Shown: positions 37,420-48,536 of the stretch, piece by piece
How positions within the stretch are numbered: position 1 is the stretch's first letter
Layout of the letters: the number at the start of each line of letters is the position of its first letter
Origin: CAVORB01 sp963698495
GTDB taxonomy: Bacteria; Pseudomonadota; Gammaproteobacteria; Chromatiales; Chromatiaceae
DNA: 64,000 bases
Assembly (NCBI GenBank): GCA_963698495.1
Contig: CAVORB010000011.1
Span: forward strand, 124,001 to 188,000
Reading direction: 5' to 3'
Position numbers and translations under genes: made by a program
Notes under the pieces: model-generated
Told to the model about the DNA's origin: nothing
What the model saw: only the letters and a program-made list of their open reading frames with translations
The model's database searches: none

Positions 37420-38007
37420 CTACCCGCCGTGCACCCCTTTCTCCGTCGCCACCAGGTCCAGGGGCACGTCCCAGGGATTGGCCTCCAGATACTCCACCCG
37501 CTGACACTCGTGGGCGATCCCGATCAGTCGCGGGCGCCGCCAGTGCGAGCGCTGCCGCCGGTAGGCGAGGGTGCGGTCGTAGTAGCCGCCGCCCATGCCG
37601 AGGCGGTGCAGGTCGGCGTCGAAACCGACCAACGGGAGCAGCAGCAGGTCGAGCGCGAAGGGCAGGCGAATCCGGCGGTTGCGCATCCGTGGCTCCGGAA
37701 TGCCATAGTGGTTCTTCCGTAGGGGCTCGCCCGGGCGATAGTCGACGAACCAGAGCTTTCTCTTCGGATGTGCCCGCAGCACCGGCAACAGGCACCGCTT
37801 GCCGCGGGCGTGGGCCAGGCGCAACAGGGGGAAGGGGTCGATCTCGCCGTCGGTCGGCCAATAGGCGGCGACACGCTTGGCGCGCAGGAAAGCCGGGTGT
37901 TTGCCAAGCAGGCGCTTGAGGCGAAGGGCGTGACGCCTTTGCTCGGCGGGCGCGAGGGCGCGGCGCGCGGAGCGCAGCCTGTGCCGCAGTGAGCTCGGGG
38001 AGGTCAT
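37420..38007 (-). CDS. ygfA: 5-formyltetrahydrofolate cyclo-ligase (YgfA)
   Basis: A 195-residue enzyme converting 5-formyl-THF to 5,10-methenyl-THF with ATP. The family signature GMGGGYYDRTL sits near the C-terminus, with VDYRPGEPLRKNHYGIPEP upstream. It lies right after 6S RNA on the same strand, the arrangement known from enterics and other gammaproteobacteria, where the two are co-transcribed. Confidence 0.95.
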   Translation of the reverse strand: MTSPSSLRHRLRSARRALAPAEQRRHALRLKRLLGKHPAFLRAKRVAAYWPTDGEIDPFPLLRLAHARGKRCLLPVLRAHPKRKLWFVDYRPGEPLRKNHYGIPEPRMRNRRIRLPFALDLLLLPLVGFDADLHRLGMGGGYYDRTLAYRRQRSHWRRPRLIGIAHECQRVEYLEANPWDVPLDLVATEKGVHGG

Positions 38008-38024
38008 CGGAATGAGGGGAGAGG

Positions 38025-38212
38025 GACACCCCCCGCCTGTGCCGGTGCAGACCTTTGTTCTTGAACCGGTCGGTTCAAGTGGGGGCAACGGATGTCGCTT
38101 CAGGCTTCCCGCTCGAGGCGGACATGCACAACGGCTTCATCTTCATGCCCCCAGGGTACAAATTAGGCTCAAGAAAATACCCAGGCCGCTTTCGTACACT
38201 GCAGGGGATGTC
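38025..38212 (-). ncRNA. ssrS: 6S RNA
   Basis: About 188 nt between zapA and ygfA on the minus strand, its usual place. On that strand the 5' part ACATCCCCTGC pairs with GGGGGTGTC at the 3' end to form the closing stem. Blocks recognisable from E. coli 6S are present in order: CGAAAGCGG, TTGAGCC, GTGCATGTCCG, GGGAAGCCTGAAG, GCGACA, and the hairpin CTTGAACC...GGTTCAAG. 6S RNA mimics an open promoter and holds sigma-70 RNA polymerase in stationary phase. The exact ends are estimates. Confidence 0.9.
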
Positions 38213-38223
38213 TTGACTACAGG

Positions 38224-38553
38224 CTATACCGATTCGGGTTGGACGTCTAGTCGGTGTTGGTCGGCCAAGGCCTCGGCGATGCGGTCCTGCAGATCCGACA
38301 GGCGCCGGGTCGTTTCTTCGCTGGTCTCGCCCCGCTTGTGCTTTGCCTGGATCAGCTCGTGGGCGATATTGAGCGCCGCCATCACGGCGATACGATCGGT
38401 GCCGATGACCCGTCCCGTCTGGTGGATCTCACGCATCCGGTGATCGAGCATACGCGCCGACTCGATCAGGCCCTCCTGCTCGCTGGGCTGGCAGGCGACG
38501 CGGTATTCCTTGTCCAGGATGCGAACGGTGACCGGAAGGGCTTCCTGACTCAT
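38224..38553 (-). CDS. zapA: Cell-division protein ZapA
   Basis: A 109-residue protein. The N-terminal ZapA domain has VTVRILDKEYRVACQPSEQEGL and the segment ALNIAHELIQAK that leads into the C-terminal coiled coil. ZapA cross-links FtsZ filaments at the division ring. Its start overlaps the stop of the upstream coiled-coil gene by four bases. Confidence 0.95.
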   Translation of the reverse strand: MSQEALPVTVRILDKEYRVACQPSEQEGLIESARMLDHRMREIHQTGRVIGTDRIAVMAALNIAHELIQAKHKRGETSEETTRRLSDLQDRIAEALADQHRLDVQPESV

Positions 38554-38759
38554 ATGCCTTGCTCCATGGATTTCAGCCGCGAAATCATGGATTCCACCCG
38601 ACTTCTGGCGAGCTCTGTTTTCTCGATCAACTCCGCCCGCTCCGAGACCAGCATTTCCTGGCGAGCGCGCAACGAGCGGTTTTCATCGCGAAGCTTGCGA
38701 CAGGTACGGATCAGCTCGTCGACCTGTCGCTCGAGGGTTTCGAGATCGAACTTCGGCAC
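38550..38759 (-). CDS. ZapB-like coiled-coil protein (TIGR02449 type)
   Basis: About 69 residues that are almost wholly coiled coil: LETLERQVDELIRTCRKLRD and on to the end with heptads. This matches the short TIGR02449-type proteins encoded just before zapA in many gammaproteobacteria. A ZapB-like division role is inferred from position and shape. GTG at 38759 is the likely start; the open frame continues to 38849. Confidence 0.78.
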   Translation of the reverse strand: MPKFDLETLERQVDELIRTCRKLRDENRSLRARQEMLVSERAELIEKTELARSRVESMISRLKSMEQGI

Positions 38760-38879
38760 GGTATCTGCTTCTCTCAGCTTGACTTTCCGCAGTTTAGAAG
38801 GCGTCGTGTTCCGGGTCAATCCAGAGCATGCCGTGGTATGATTGCCCACGTTTTACGCCGCCCCTCGACCCCCTCTGCC

Positions 38880-39431
38880 ATGCAGCCTGCCACCGACACA
38901 GACTACGGCCAGCTCTCGGAGCGCCTTGCGGTCTGTGACCTTATCCCCAGCGCCGCGGAGGCCCACGGCATCCTGTGCGGGCTCATCTGCGCCGGGGAGC
39001 CTCGGCCCGAGGAGCGCTGGCTGTCAGAGCTGCTCGCCGGCGCCGATGCGGAGGATCTGCTCGCCCGCGAGCTGCGGGGCTCTCTCGCGCATCTGGCCGC
39101 GCGCACGCGGGAGGAGATCGACGGCCCCGGGCTCGGCTTCGCGCCCCTGTTGCCGGATGAGAGTCGGTCCCTGGGTGAGCGCGCAACGGCCCTCTACGAT
39201 TGGAGTCGCGGCTTCCTCTACGGGCTCGGACTGGCCGGCGTCGACGCCGATGCGCTGTCGGACCAGGCGCGCGAGGCGCTCGATGACTTCGCCGCCATCA
39301 CGAGAATGGATCTCGCCGCGCTCGATGAGGATGAGGACAACGAGGAGGCCCTGACGGAGCTCCAGGAGTTCATCTGGGTCGCGGCCATGCTGATTTACGA
39401 GGAACGTGGCCGCCGCGAGGAGGACCACTGA
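38880..39431 (+). CDS. ygfB: YgfB (UPF0149) family protein
   Basis: A 183-residue all-helical acidic protein with AEAHGILCGLICAG near the start, WSRGFLYGLGLAG in the middle and EFIWVAAMLIYEE at the end, characteristic of YgfB. The biochemical function is unclear; YgfB homologues affect expression of an amidase in Pseudomonas. First gene of ygfB-pepP-ubiH-ubiI, overlapping pepP by one base. It is divergent from zapB/zapA. Confidence 0.93.
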   Translation: MQPATDTDYGQLSERLAVCDLIPSAAEAHGILCGLICAGEPRPEERWLSELLAGADAEDLLARELRGSLAHLAARTREEIDGPGLGFAPLLPDESRSLGERATALYDWSRGFLYGLGLAGVDADALSDQAREALDDFAAITRMDLAALDEDEDNEEALTELQEFIWVAAMLIYEERGRREEDH

Positions 39432-40747
39432 TGTCCGCCGCCGAGTACCGCAGTCGGCGACGGCGACTACTCGAGGCGCTGGGGCCGGGCAGCCTGGCCC
39501 TGCTCCCCGCTGCAAGCGAGGCCGTTCGCAATCGCGATGTCCACTACCCCTACCGGCAGGACAGCGACTTCTACTACCTGACCGGCTTCACCGAGCCCGA
39601 GGCGCTGGCCGTCCTGATCCCAGGCCGCAAGGCGGGCGAGTATGTCCTGTTCTGCCGTCCCCGTGATCCGGAGAAGGAGGTCTGGGATGGCGCCCGGGCG
39701 GGGGTCGAGGGGGCGCTCGCGCATTTCGGGGCGGACGAGGCGCATGCCATCGAGGAGGTGGACGAGGTTCTTCCCAAGTTGATGGAGAACCTGGATCGCA
39801 TATATTACCCGGTAGCCAATGACTCCGAGATGGATCTGCGGGTCATGGACTGGTTGCGCGAGGTGCGCGCGAAGGGGCGTTCCGGCGTGCGCCCGCCGAG
39901 CGAGCTGGTTTCCATCGAGCGGCTGCTGCATGAGCAGCGGCTATTCAAGAGCAAGGCGGAGCTGCGGATCATGCGCAAGGCGGCACGCATCTCGGCGGCG
40001 GGTCACCGCCAGGTGATGCGCGGCTGCCGCCCGGGCCGCTGGGAGTATGAGCTGGAGGCCGATTTCGCCCATGCCTGCGCCGTGCGCGGGGGGCGCTTCC
40101 AGGCCTATCCCCCGATCGTCGGCAGCGGTGCGAACGCCTGTGTGCTGCATTACGTGGACAACCGGCACCAGCTGCGCGACGGGGATCTCGTGCTCATCGA
40201 CGCCGGCTGCGAGTATGGCGGCTACGCCTCCGACATCACGCGCACCTTCCCGGTCAACGGCCGTTTCAGCCCGCCCCAACGCGAGCTCTACGAGCTGGTC
40301 CTCACGGCACAGGAGGCGGCCATCAAGAAGGCGGTCGCGGGCAACCGCTGGGATGACCCCCACAAGGCCGCGGTGCGGATCCTGACCAAGGGGCTGGTGG
40401 AGCTGGGGATTCTCAAGGGCAGCAAAAAGGATGTTCCCAGGCTGGTCAAGGAGGAAGCGTACAAGCCCTTCTACATGCATCGCACCGGGCACTGGCTCGG
40501 CATGGATGTGCACGACGTGGGTGAGTACAAGGCTGGAGGCAAATGGCGCCGGCTCGAGCCCGGCATGGTGCTCACGGTGGAGCCGGGGCTCTACATCTCG
40601 GCCGACCGGGAAGACGTCCCCAAGCGGTACCGCAATATCGGTATCCGGATCGAGGACGACGTGGCGGTCACCGAGCATGGAAACGAGGTGCTTTCCGCCG
40701 ATGCGCCCAAGGCGGTGGCTGACATCGAGGCGTGGATGTCCACCTGA
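39431..40747 (+). CDS. pepP: Xaa-Pro aminopeptidase P
   Basis: A 438-residue M24B metallopeptidase releasing N-terminal residues that precede proline. The creatinase-like N-domain has RQDSDFYYLTGF. The pita-bread domain carries the two-metal ligands in IDAGCEYGGYASDITRTF, HRTGHWLGMDVHD, VLTVEPGLY and GIRIEDDV. Its stop overlaps the ubiH start (TGATG). Confidence 0.97.
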   Translation: MSAAEYRSRRRRLLEALGPGSLALLPAASEAVRNRDVHYPYRQDSDFYYLTGFTEPEALAVLIPGRKAGEYVLFCRPRDPEKEVWDGARAGVEGALAHFGADEAHAIEEVDEVLPKLMENLDRIYYPVANDSEMDLRVMDWLREVRAKGRSGVRPPSELVSIERLLHEQRLFKSKAELRIMRKAARISAAGHRQVMRGCRPGRWEYELEADFAHACAVRGGRFQAYPPIVGSGANACVLHYVDNRHQLRDGDLVLIDAGCEYGGYASDITRTFPVNGRFSPPQRELYELVLTAQEAAIKKAVAGNRWDDPHKAAVRILTKGLVELGILKGSKKDVPRLVKEEAYKPFYMHRTGHWLGMDVHDVGEYKAGGKWRRLEPGMVLTVEPGLYISADREDVPKRYRNIGIRIEDDVAVTEHGNEVLSADAPKAVADIEAWMST

Positions 40748-41967
40748 TGGATCAGTACGACCTCGTCATCGTCGGCGGCGGCCTCGTCGGGGGCAGCCTG
40801 GCTTGCGCGCTCGCCGGCAGCGGCCTGCGAGTATGCGTGGTCGAGGCCGTGCCGCCCAGCGCGGCGGACCAGCCGAGCTACGACGAGCGGGTCATCGCCC
40901 TGTCCTGGGGCAGCCGCTTGATCCTCGAGGGCATCGGGCTGTGGCCCGACATCGCCCCGGAGGCGGAGCCCATTCGCCAGATCCACATCTCCGACCGTGG
41001 CCGTTTCGGCTTCTCGCGCTTGGATTGCCGCTCGCAGGGGGTGGAAGCCCTGGGCTATGTCGCACCCGCGCGGTTGCTGGGGCGCGCCATCACCGCCGGT
41101 CTCGGCGGCGTCGAGGTCCTGTGTCCGGCGCGCCTCGTGGGATTCTGCGCGCAGCCCGATTGGGTCGACGTGGAGACGGTCAGCGCCGGGGAGTCGCGTC
41201 TCATGCGTACGCGGCTGCTGGTGGCGGCCGATGGCGGGGACTCGGCGATCCGCAAGCGCCTGGGTTTCTCGGCGCGCGAGTGCACCTACGGCCACCACGC
41301 CGTGATCACCACGGTCAGCGCCGACCGCCCGCTCCCCGGAACAGCCTTCGAGCGCTTCACCGACACCGGCCCCCTGGCCCTGCTGCCGATGACCGAGGGC
41401 CGCTATTCCGTGGTCTGGACCAGCCGCGATGAGGATACCCCGGACCGCCTCGCTCTGAGCGACGAGGCATTCCTGGCGCAGCTGCAGGACCGGTTCGGTT
41501 ACCGTCTGGGGCGCCTCTCGCGCCCGGGCAGGCGCGTGGCCTATCCGCTGAAGCTGCTCCTGACCCGAGATCCCGTGCGCTCACGCGTGGTGCTGATCGG
41601 CAACGCCGCGCACACCCTGCACCCGGTGGCCGGTCAGGGCTTCAACCTCGGCCTGCGTGACGTGGCGGCGCTGGCGGAGGTCGTGTCCGATGCGGCGCGG
41701 GCGGGGCAGGATCCGGGTGCGAAAACGGCCCTCGCTGCCTACCGCCGACTCCGCGGCAGCGATCAGGCCCGCGCGGCGACCGTCACCGATGGCCTGGCGC
41801 GGCTGTTCGTGCATCCCTGGCTGCCGGTCCGCGTAGGGCGCGACCTCGGGCTCCTGGGGCTCAACCTCAGTCCCGGGCTGCGTAATCTGGTTGCGAGGCA
41901 CTTCATGGGGTTGGGGGGAAAGCTGCCGCGCCTGGCTCGCGGACTACCGCTGGTGGACACTCGATGA
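40747..41967 (+). CDS. ubiH: 2-octaprenyl-6-methoxyphenol hydroxylase
   Basis: A 406-residue FAD monooxygenase of ubiquinone synthesis. It has the N-terminal Rossmann motif VGGGLVGGSLA, the DGG middle motif (AADGGDSAIRKRLG) and the GNAAHTLHPVAGQGFNLGLRD FAD motif. It lies in the ygfB-pepP-ubiH-ubiI operon and overlaps the next gene by four bases. Confidence 0.94.
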   Translation: MDQYDLVIVGGGLVGGSLACALAGSGLRVCVVEAVPPSAADQPSYDERVIALSWGSRLILEGIGLWPDIAPEAEPIRQIHISDRGRFGFSRLDCRSQGVEALGYVAPARLLGRAITAGLGGVEVLCPARLVGFCAQPDWVDVETVSAGESRLMRTRLLVAADGGDSAIRKRLGFSARECTYGHHAVITTVSADRPLPGTAFERFTDTGPLALLPMTEGRYSVVWTSRDEDTPDRLALSDEAFLAQLQDRFGYRLGRLSRPGRRVAYPLKLLLTRDPVRSRVVLIGNAAHTLHPVAGQGFNLGLRDVAALAEVVSDAARAGQDPGAKTALAAYRRLRGSDQARAATVTDGLARLFVHPWLPVRVGRDLGLLGLNLSPGLRNLVARHFMGLGGKLPRLARGLPLVDTR

Positions 41968-43196
41968 GCAAACCGCAAACCAGGTTCGATCTCATTGTCG
42001 TGGGGGGCGGCATGGTGGGCGCCGCGCTCGCCTGTGGCCTCACCGGGCGCGGCCTGTCGATCGCCGTCTTGGAGTCCCGCGAGCCGCAACGCGCCTGGCC
42101 GGCGGGCGAGGTGGACCTGCGGGTTTCCGCCCTGAACCACGCCAGCCGGCGTATTCTGGAGCGCGTCGGGGCATGGGACCGCATCCGGGAGCTCGGCGCG
42201 AGCCCTTACCGCGAGATGCGGGTATGGGACGCTGTCGGACATGGCAGCATCCATTTCGACAGCGCGGAGGTGGGCGCGCCCGATCTCGGGCACATCGTCG
42301 AGAACCGGGTCACGCAGCTCGCCCTCTGGGAGCGCCTGGAGGCGGCGGAGGACGTGACCCTCATCTGTCCCGCTCGCTTGCGGGACCTGACCCTGACGCC
42401 GGATGCTGCCCTGCTGGACCTCGCCGACGGCGGCCAACTCGAGGCCCGGCTGTTGGTGGGGGCGGATGGGCGGGACTCATTCGTGCGCGACCGGTTGGGG
42501 ATCGCCACCCGCGGCTGGCTCTACGACCAAAAGGCAATCGTCGCCAACGTGGCGGTCGGGGAATGGCACCAGGAGACCGCCTGGCAGCGCTTCCTGCCGA
42601 CTGGTCCCCTGGCCCTGCTGCCCTTGCTGGACGGTCGTTGCTCCATCGTCTGGTCGGTAACCGAGGCCCGCGGGGATGAGCTGCTGGCGATGGACGACAA
42701 GGCGTTCGCGGCCGCGCTGGAGGAGGCGTTCGAGCGCCGCCTCGGAGACGTGATCGCGGTCGGGCCGCGCGCGGCCTTCCCGCTGCGGCTCCAGCATGCC
42801 GAGGAGTACGTGAGGCCCCGCCTCGCCCTGATCGGGGACGCCGCCCACGCCGTCCATCCCCTGGCAGGGCAGGGCGTCAATCTGGGTTTCATGGATGCCG
42901 CGGAACTGGCGGCGGCCGTGGACGAGGCCTTGGCCCACAATCGGGACATCGGAGGTCTTTGGGCTCTGCGGCGTTACGAGCGCGCGCGCCGCGGCGAGAA
43001 CGCGCTGATGCTGGCGGCGATGGATGGCTTCAAGCGCTTGTTCAGCAATGACGTGCTTCCGGTTGCGGCCGTGCGCAGCGCGGGGCTGGTCGCCGCGGAC
43101 AAGATACCTCCGATCAAGCTTGCCTTCATGCGCCACGCCCTGGGGTTGGGCGCGGACCTGCCTCCCCTTGCCCGTGCCGGCGGCTCAGGGCGCTGA
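41964..43196 (+). CDS. ubiI: UbiI/VisC-family ubiquinone hydroxylase
   Basis: A 410-residue FAD monooxygenase paralogous to UbiH, with VGGGMVGAALACGL, GADGRDSFVRDRLG and GDAAHAVHPLAGQGVNLGF. Position after ubiH indicates UbiI (C5-hydroxylase), though UbiF-like activity cannot be excluded. Combined with coq7 in the window, which performs the C6 step elsewhere done by UbiF, UbiI is the better guess. Confidence 0.9.
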   Translation: MSKPQTRFDLIVVGGGMVGAALACGLTGRGLSIAVLESREPQRAWPAGEVDLRVSALNHASRRILERVGAWDRIRELGASPYREMRVWDAVGHGSIHFDSAEVGAPDLGHIVENRVTQLALWERLEAAEDVTLICPARLRDLTLTPDAALLDLADGGQLEARLLVGADGRDSFVRDRLGIATRGWLYDQKAIVANVAVGEWHQETAWQRFLPTGPLALLPLLDGRCSIVWSVTEARGDELLAMDDKAFAAALEEAFERRLGDVIAVGPRAAFPLRLQHAEEYVRPRLALIGDAAHAVHPLAGQGVNLGFMDAAELAAAVDEALAHNRDIGGLWALRRYERARRGENALMLAAMDGFKRLFSNDVLPVAAVRSAGLVAADKIPPIKLAFMRHALGLGADLPPLARAGGSGR

Positions 43197-43442
43197 ATCA
43201 ATCCCCCGGATCTCAGGGGCGCCGATTCACCGGCGGGTCGGGGTCGCTGATGGCACCATGGACGTCGACGGCCCAGGCATTTACCGCCGGGATTCCCCAT
43301 TGCTGAAGGTAATTCAGCAAATTAGGAAATTCCATACACCTATCCAAGTTTTGGATTAGGTACCGCAGTCGCCTTTGGTTAACCTTACCGTTCCGCGGAA
43401 ACCGGCACGAGCCGCCGCGCACCCCGCTCAGTGAGCCGCCCA

Positions 43443-43805
43443 ATGGCCGAGATCCCGGACATCACCGATTCCGAACGCTGGATCATCGAGACCACGCTCA
43501 AGGAACGATATGGTCGCGATCTGGAGACCCAGATGGCGGACGCCGAGATCCGCATGAGCCCGTCGGATCGGGACGTCGCAAGCTGCCCCGTGGTCTACTG
43601 GAACGATGGAGACGGCTGCAACTTCGTCGTCATCAAGTCAGGAGATCGCAACTACCGCTGCCAGTTCTTCTATCGGGGCTACCAGCAGTACGGCACGGGT
43701 GTGCAAGAGTACGACGACCTCACCGAGTGCATCGTCTCTCTGCTCCAGGCTCAGGCCGATCAAGCGGCGCAGGAGCGCGGGGACATCGACTCCAAGCGGC
43801 GCTGA
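43443..43805 (+). CDS. Conserved hypothetical acidic protein
   Basis: A 120-residue protein I do not recognise. It starts with a helical part (DSERWIIETTLKERYG), then a beta-rich core with CPVVYWNDGDGCNFVVIKSG and YRCQFFYRGYQQYGTG, and a charged C-terminal helix. Three Cys and many Tyr are in the core. It is cytoplasmic by appearance and lies 110 bases before the PPi-PFK gene. GTG at 43431 is an alternative start. Confidence 0.6.
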   Translation: MAEIPDITDSERWIIETTLKERYGRDLETQMADAEIRMSPSDRDVASCPVVYWNDGDGCNFVVIKSGDRNYRCQFFYRGYQQYGTGVQEYDDLTECIVSLLQAQADQAAQERGDIDSKRR

Positions 43806-43916
43806 CCGCGCCTTCGCGCGAGCGATCCGAATTGTTTATCGTCCCCCGCGCGCGGCGACCGCCGGTGCGGCGGGTCCTAGAGAGCCAGTAGACCAGGAAA
43901 AACTGAGGGGAGAACT

Positions 43917-45170
43917 ATGACAGCGAAGAACGCCTTCTACGCCCAGTCCGGCGGTGTCACGGCGGTGATCAACGCCTCCGCCTGTGGCGTGATCGAAACG
44001 GCACGTCAGCATACGGACAAGATCGCCAATGTCTATGCGGGGCGCAACGGCATCATCGGAGCGCTGACCGAGGACCTGATCGACACCGGCAGGGAGTCCG
44101 CCGAGAAGATCGCGGCCCTGCGCCATACCCCGTCCGGCGGTTTCGGCTCCTGCCGCTACAAGCTGAAGAGCCTCGAGGCGAACAAGCGCGAGTACGAGCG
44201 CCTGATCGAGGTCTTCAAGGCGCACGATATCGGATACTTCTTCTACAACGGTGGCGGCGACTCCGCCGACACCTGCTACAAGGTCTCCCAGCTCTCCGAG
44301 AAGATGGGCTACCCGGTGCAGGCCGTGCACGTTCCCAAGACGGTCGACAACGACCTGCCCATCACCGACAACTGCCCGGGCTTCGGTTCCGTGGCCAAGT
44401 ACATCGCCACTTCGACCCTGGAGGCGTCGTTCGACGTGCGCTCCATGGCCGCCACCTCCACCAAGATCTTCGTGATCGAGGTCATGGGCCGCCATGCCGG
44501 CTGGATCGCGGCCGCCGGCGCCCTGGTGGCCGATCAGGGCATTCCGGTGCTGACGCTGTTCCCCGAGGTGGAGTTCGACCAGGACAAGTTCCTGGCCGCG
44601 GTCAAGGCCAAGGTCGAGGAGTTCGGCTACTGCACCGTCTGCGTCTCCGAGGGCTGCCACTGGCCGGACGGGCGTTTCCTGGCCGAGCAGGGCACCCGCG
44701 ACGCCTTCGGCCATGCCCAGCTCGGCGGTGCGGCGCCGGTGGTCGCCAACATGATCAAGGATGCCCTGGGCCACAAGTTCCACTGGGCGGTCGCCGACTA
44801 TCTACAGCGTGCCGCCCGCCATCTGGCCTCGAAGTCCGACGTGGAGCAGGCCTACGCGCTGGGCAAGGCCGCGGTGGAGTATGCGATCGAGGGTCACAAC
44901 TCCATCATGCCCACGGTGGTGCGCAAATCGTCCGATCCCTATGTGTGGGAGATCGGCAAGGCGCCCCTGTCCGAGGTGGCGAACGTGGAGAAGTTCATGC
45001 CGAAGGACTTCATCAGCCCCGACGGTTACGGCATCACCGACAAGTGCCGCGAATACCTCTACCCGCTGATCGAGGGCGAGGACTACCCGCCCTACGAGAA
45101 GGGAATGCCCAAGTACGTCACCCTGGATAACGTCGCCGTAGGCAAGAAGCTCGGCGCCTTCGAGGTCTGA
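43917..45170 (+). CDS. pfp: Pyrophosphate-dependent 6-phosphofructokinase
   Basis: A 417-residue enzyme that phosphorylates fructose 6-phosphate reversibly with pyrophosphate. PPi specificity is indicated by GGDS at 113-116 and PKTVDNDL at 140-147, where the Asp and Lys replace the Gly residues of ATP-using enzymes. MGRHAGWIAA is the usual fructose-phosphate site. It has a GAGGGGAGA ribosome site. The next larger gene is the membrane pyrophosphatase, and soluble PPase follows. Confidence 0.95.
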   Translation: MTAKNAFYAQSGGVTAVINASACGVIETARQHTDKIANVYAGRNGIIGALTEDLIDTGRESAEKIAALRHTPSGGFGSCRYKLKSLEANKREYERLIEVFKAHDIGYFFYNGGGDSADTCYKVSQLSEKMGYPVQAVHVPKTVDNDLPITDNCPGFGSVAKYIATSTLEASFDVRSMAATSTKIFVIEVMGRHAGWIAAAGALVADQGIPVLTLFPEVEFDQDKFLAAVKAKVEEFGYCTVCVSEGCHWPDGRFLAEQGTRDAFGHAQLGGAAPVVANMIKDALGHKFHWAVADYLQRAARHLASKSDVEQAYALGKAAVEYAIEGHNSIMPTVVRKSSDPYVWEIGKAPLSEVANVEKFMPKDFISPDGYGITDKCREYLYPLIEGEDYPPYEKGMPKYVTLDNVAVGKKLGAFEV

Positions 45171-45185
45171 GCGCACGGCAGCAAA

Positions 45186-45217
45186 CAAAGGGGGGCGCAA
45201 GCCCCCCCTTTTTTTGG
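45186..45217 (+). terminator. Rho-independent terminator after pfp
   Basis: AAAGGGGGG-CGCAA-GCCCCCCCTTTTTTT begins 16 bases after the pfp stop. Confidence 0.93.
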
Positions 45218-45235
45218 TGTAATCGGGATTCTGAT

Positions 45236-45484
45236 ATGACCCTTGACCGTGCTCGGGAGATGATTACTCAGCAGCTTCGGTTCGGCGGCGGTTACAATCG
45301 CAATGCCGTGCGTCTGTTGCTGGGGGAGGTGCAGCGCGAGCACGGGCAGGCGGCGGTCGACGGGCTGGTCCTGGAGCTCGATCTGGAGACCGCCTTTGGT
45401 CTCAAGCCGGGACCGGACTTCTCGGGCGTCGGCTGCGGTCTGGCGCCGGGCCGTAGCCGATTCCGCCGCGGCGGACAAATATGA
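45236..45484 (+). CDS. Small hypothetical protein between pfp and hppA
   Basis: An 82-residue soluble protein with a helical start (RAREMITQQLRFGGGYNRNAV) and LVLELDLETAFGLKPGPDFS. The N-terminal 65 residues look natural; the last 15 are Gly/Arg-rich and could reflect a late frameshift. I recall similar short proteins in purple sulfur bacteria but know no function. It lies after the pfp terminator. Confidence 0.6.
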   Translation: MTLDRAREMITQQLRFGGGYNRNAVRLLLGEVQREHGQAAVDGLVLELDLETAFGLKPGPDFSGVGCGLAPGRSRFRRGGQI

Positions 45485-45615
45485 CGGTTTCGTGACTGGG
45501 GCTCGTCCCTGTGTTTGAATCCGGTTGCGGCTCCCGTGCGGCAGCGCTGTCCCGAAGTCCGTTCATCGGCGTTTCAGTTTGATTCTCAACGACATAACGA
45601 GAGGAGAAACCCCCA

Positions 45616-47652
<2,037 letters not shown>

Positions 47653-47687
47653 GGCGACCGAGCCGGCGGGCCGGCTCTGATCGGCGA

Positions 47688-47720
47688 GGGGAGGCTGCCG
47701 TTTGGCGCCTCCCCTTTTTT
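47688..47720 (+). terminator. Rho-independent terminator after hppA
   Basis: GGGGAGGC, an 11-base loop, GCCTCCCC and six Ts, 36 bases downstream of the hppA stop. Confidence 0.9.
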
Positions 47721-47912
47721 GCGCCCGCATCGATCAAGTGCGTGAGTCGTGTGAACGGGACCTCCGCCCGACACCTGCACCACGGTGCAATCGCGGACTC
47801 GGCTTGTAATGCGGCGCGCCAATGCAGGACAATCCCGGGGCCGGTGGCTCGACCGGCGCCCTTATCTTGCCGCGGTGTCGTGCCGGCGGTGCTCACCCGA
47901 GGAGTCTGCAGC

Positions 47913-48461
47913 ATGAATCTGGACAGAGTCGCCTCCGGCGACAACGTGCCGAACGAGATCAACGTCATCGTCGAGATACCTGCCCATTCGGATCCCGTGA
48001 AGTACGAGCTCGACAAGACAACGGGGGCCATGTATGTCGACCGGTTCATGTCCACTGCCATGTACTATCCGTGCAACTATGGTTATGTGCCGCATACCCT
48101 GTCGAAGGACGGGGACCCGGTGGATGTGCTGGTGCTGACTCCTCACTCCCTGATCTCGGGCTCCGTGATCAAGTGTCGGCCGGTGGGCCTACTGAAGATG
48201 ACGGATGAATCGGGCGACGACGCGAAAGTCCTCTGCGTGCCCATCGACAAGCTGTGCAAGACCTATCGGAATGTCGAGAGCTTCCGCGATCTATCCGGTG
48301 AGGTGCTCAACCGCATCGCGCATTTCTTTGAGCATTACAAGGACTTGGATGAGGGAAAGTGGGTGCGGGTCGATGGTTGGTACGGTGTCGATGAGGCGAA
48401 GCAGGAGATCATGGACAGCCTGAGGATGTACCAGGATGCCCCCGAAAAGCCTGCCTTCTGA
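47913..48461 (+). CDS. ppa: Soluble inorganic pyrophosphatase (family I)
   Basis: A 182-residue enzyme with the family I signature DGDPVDVLVL and DRFMSTAMYYPCNYGYVP, plus the metal-binding KDLDEGKWVRV. It hydrolyses cytosolic PPi. ATG at 47913 with GAGGAG upstream. It is the third PPi gene in a row; a soluble PPase beside PPi-using PFK and H+-PPase implies competition for PPi, possibly under different conditions. Confidence 0.96.
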   Translation: MNLDRVASGDNVPNEINVIVEIPAHSDPVKYELDKTTGAMYVDRFMSTAMYYPCNYGYVPHTLSKDGDPVDVLVLTPHSLISGSVIKCRPVGLLKMTDESGDDAKVLCVPIDKLCKTYRNVESFRDLSGEVLNRIAHFFEHYKDLDEGKWVRVDGWYGVDEAKQEIMDSLRMYQDAPEKPAF

Positions 48462-48536
48462 GCGCGATCTCGATCGCCCGTATAGCGCCCGAGGGAAAGC
48501 GATCGGAGCCCATGACTTCGCCCAACCGACACCCCC

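Noticed and set aside
43213..43335. 40-residue minus-strand frame (MEFPNLLNYLQQWGIP...) upstream of the hypothetical gene before pfp
   Set aside because: The start lacks a convincing ribosome site and the base composition is that of an intergenic region. It remains possible but is unsupported.
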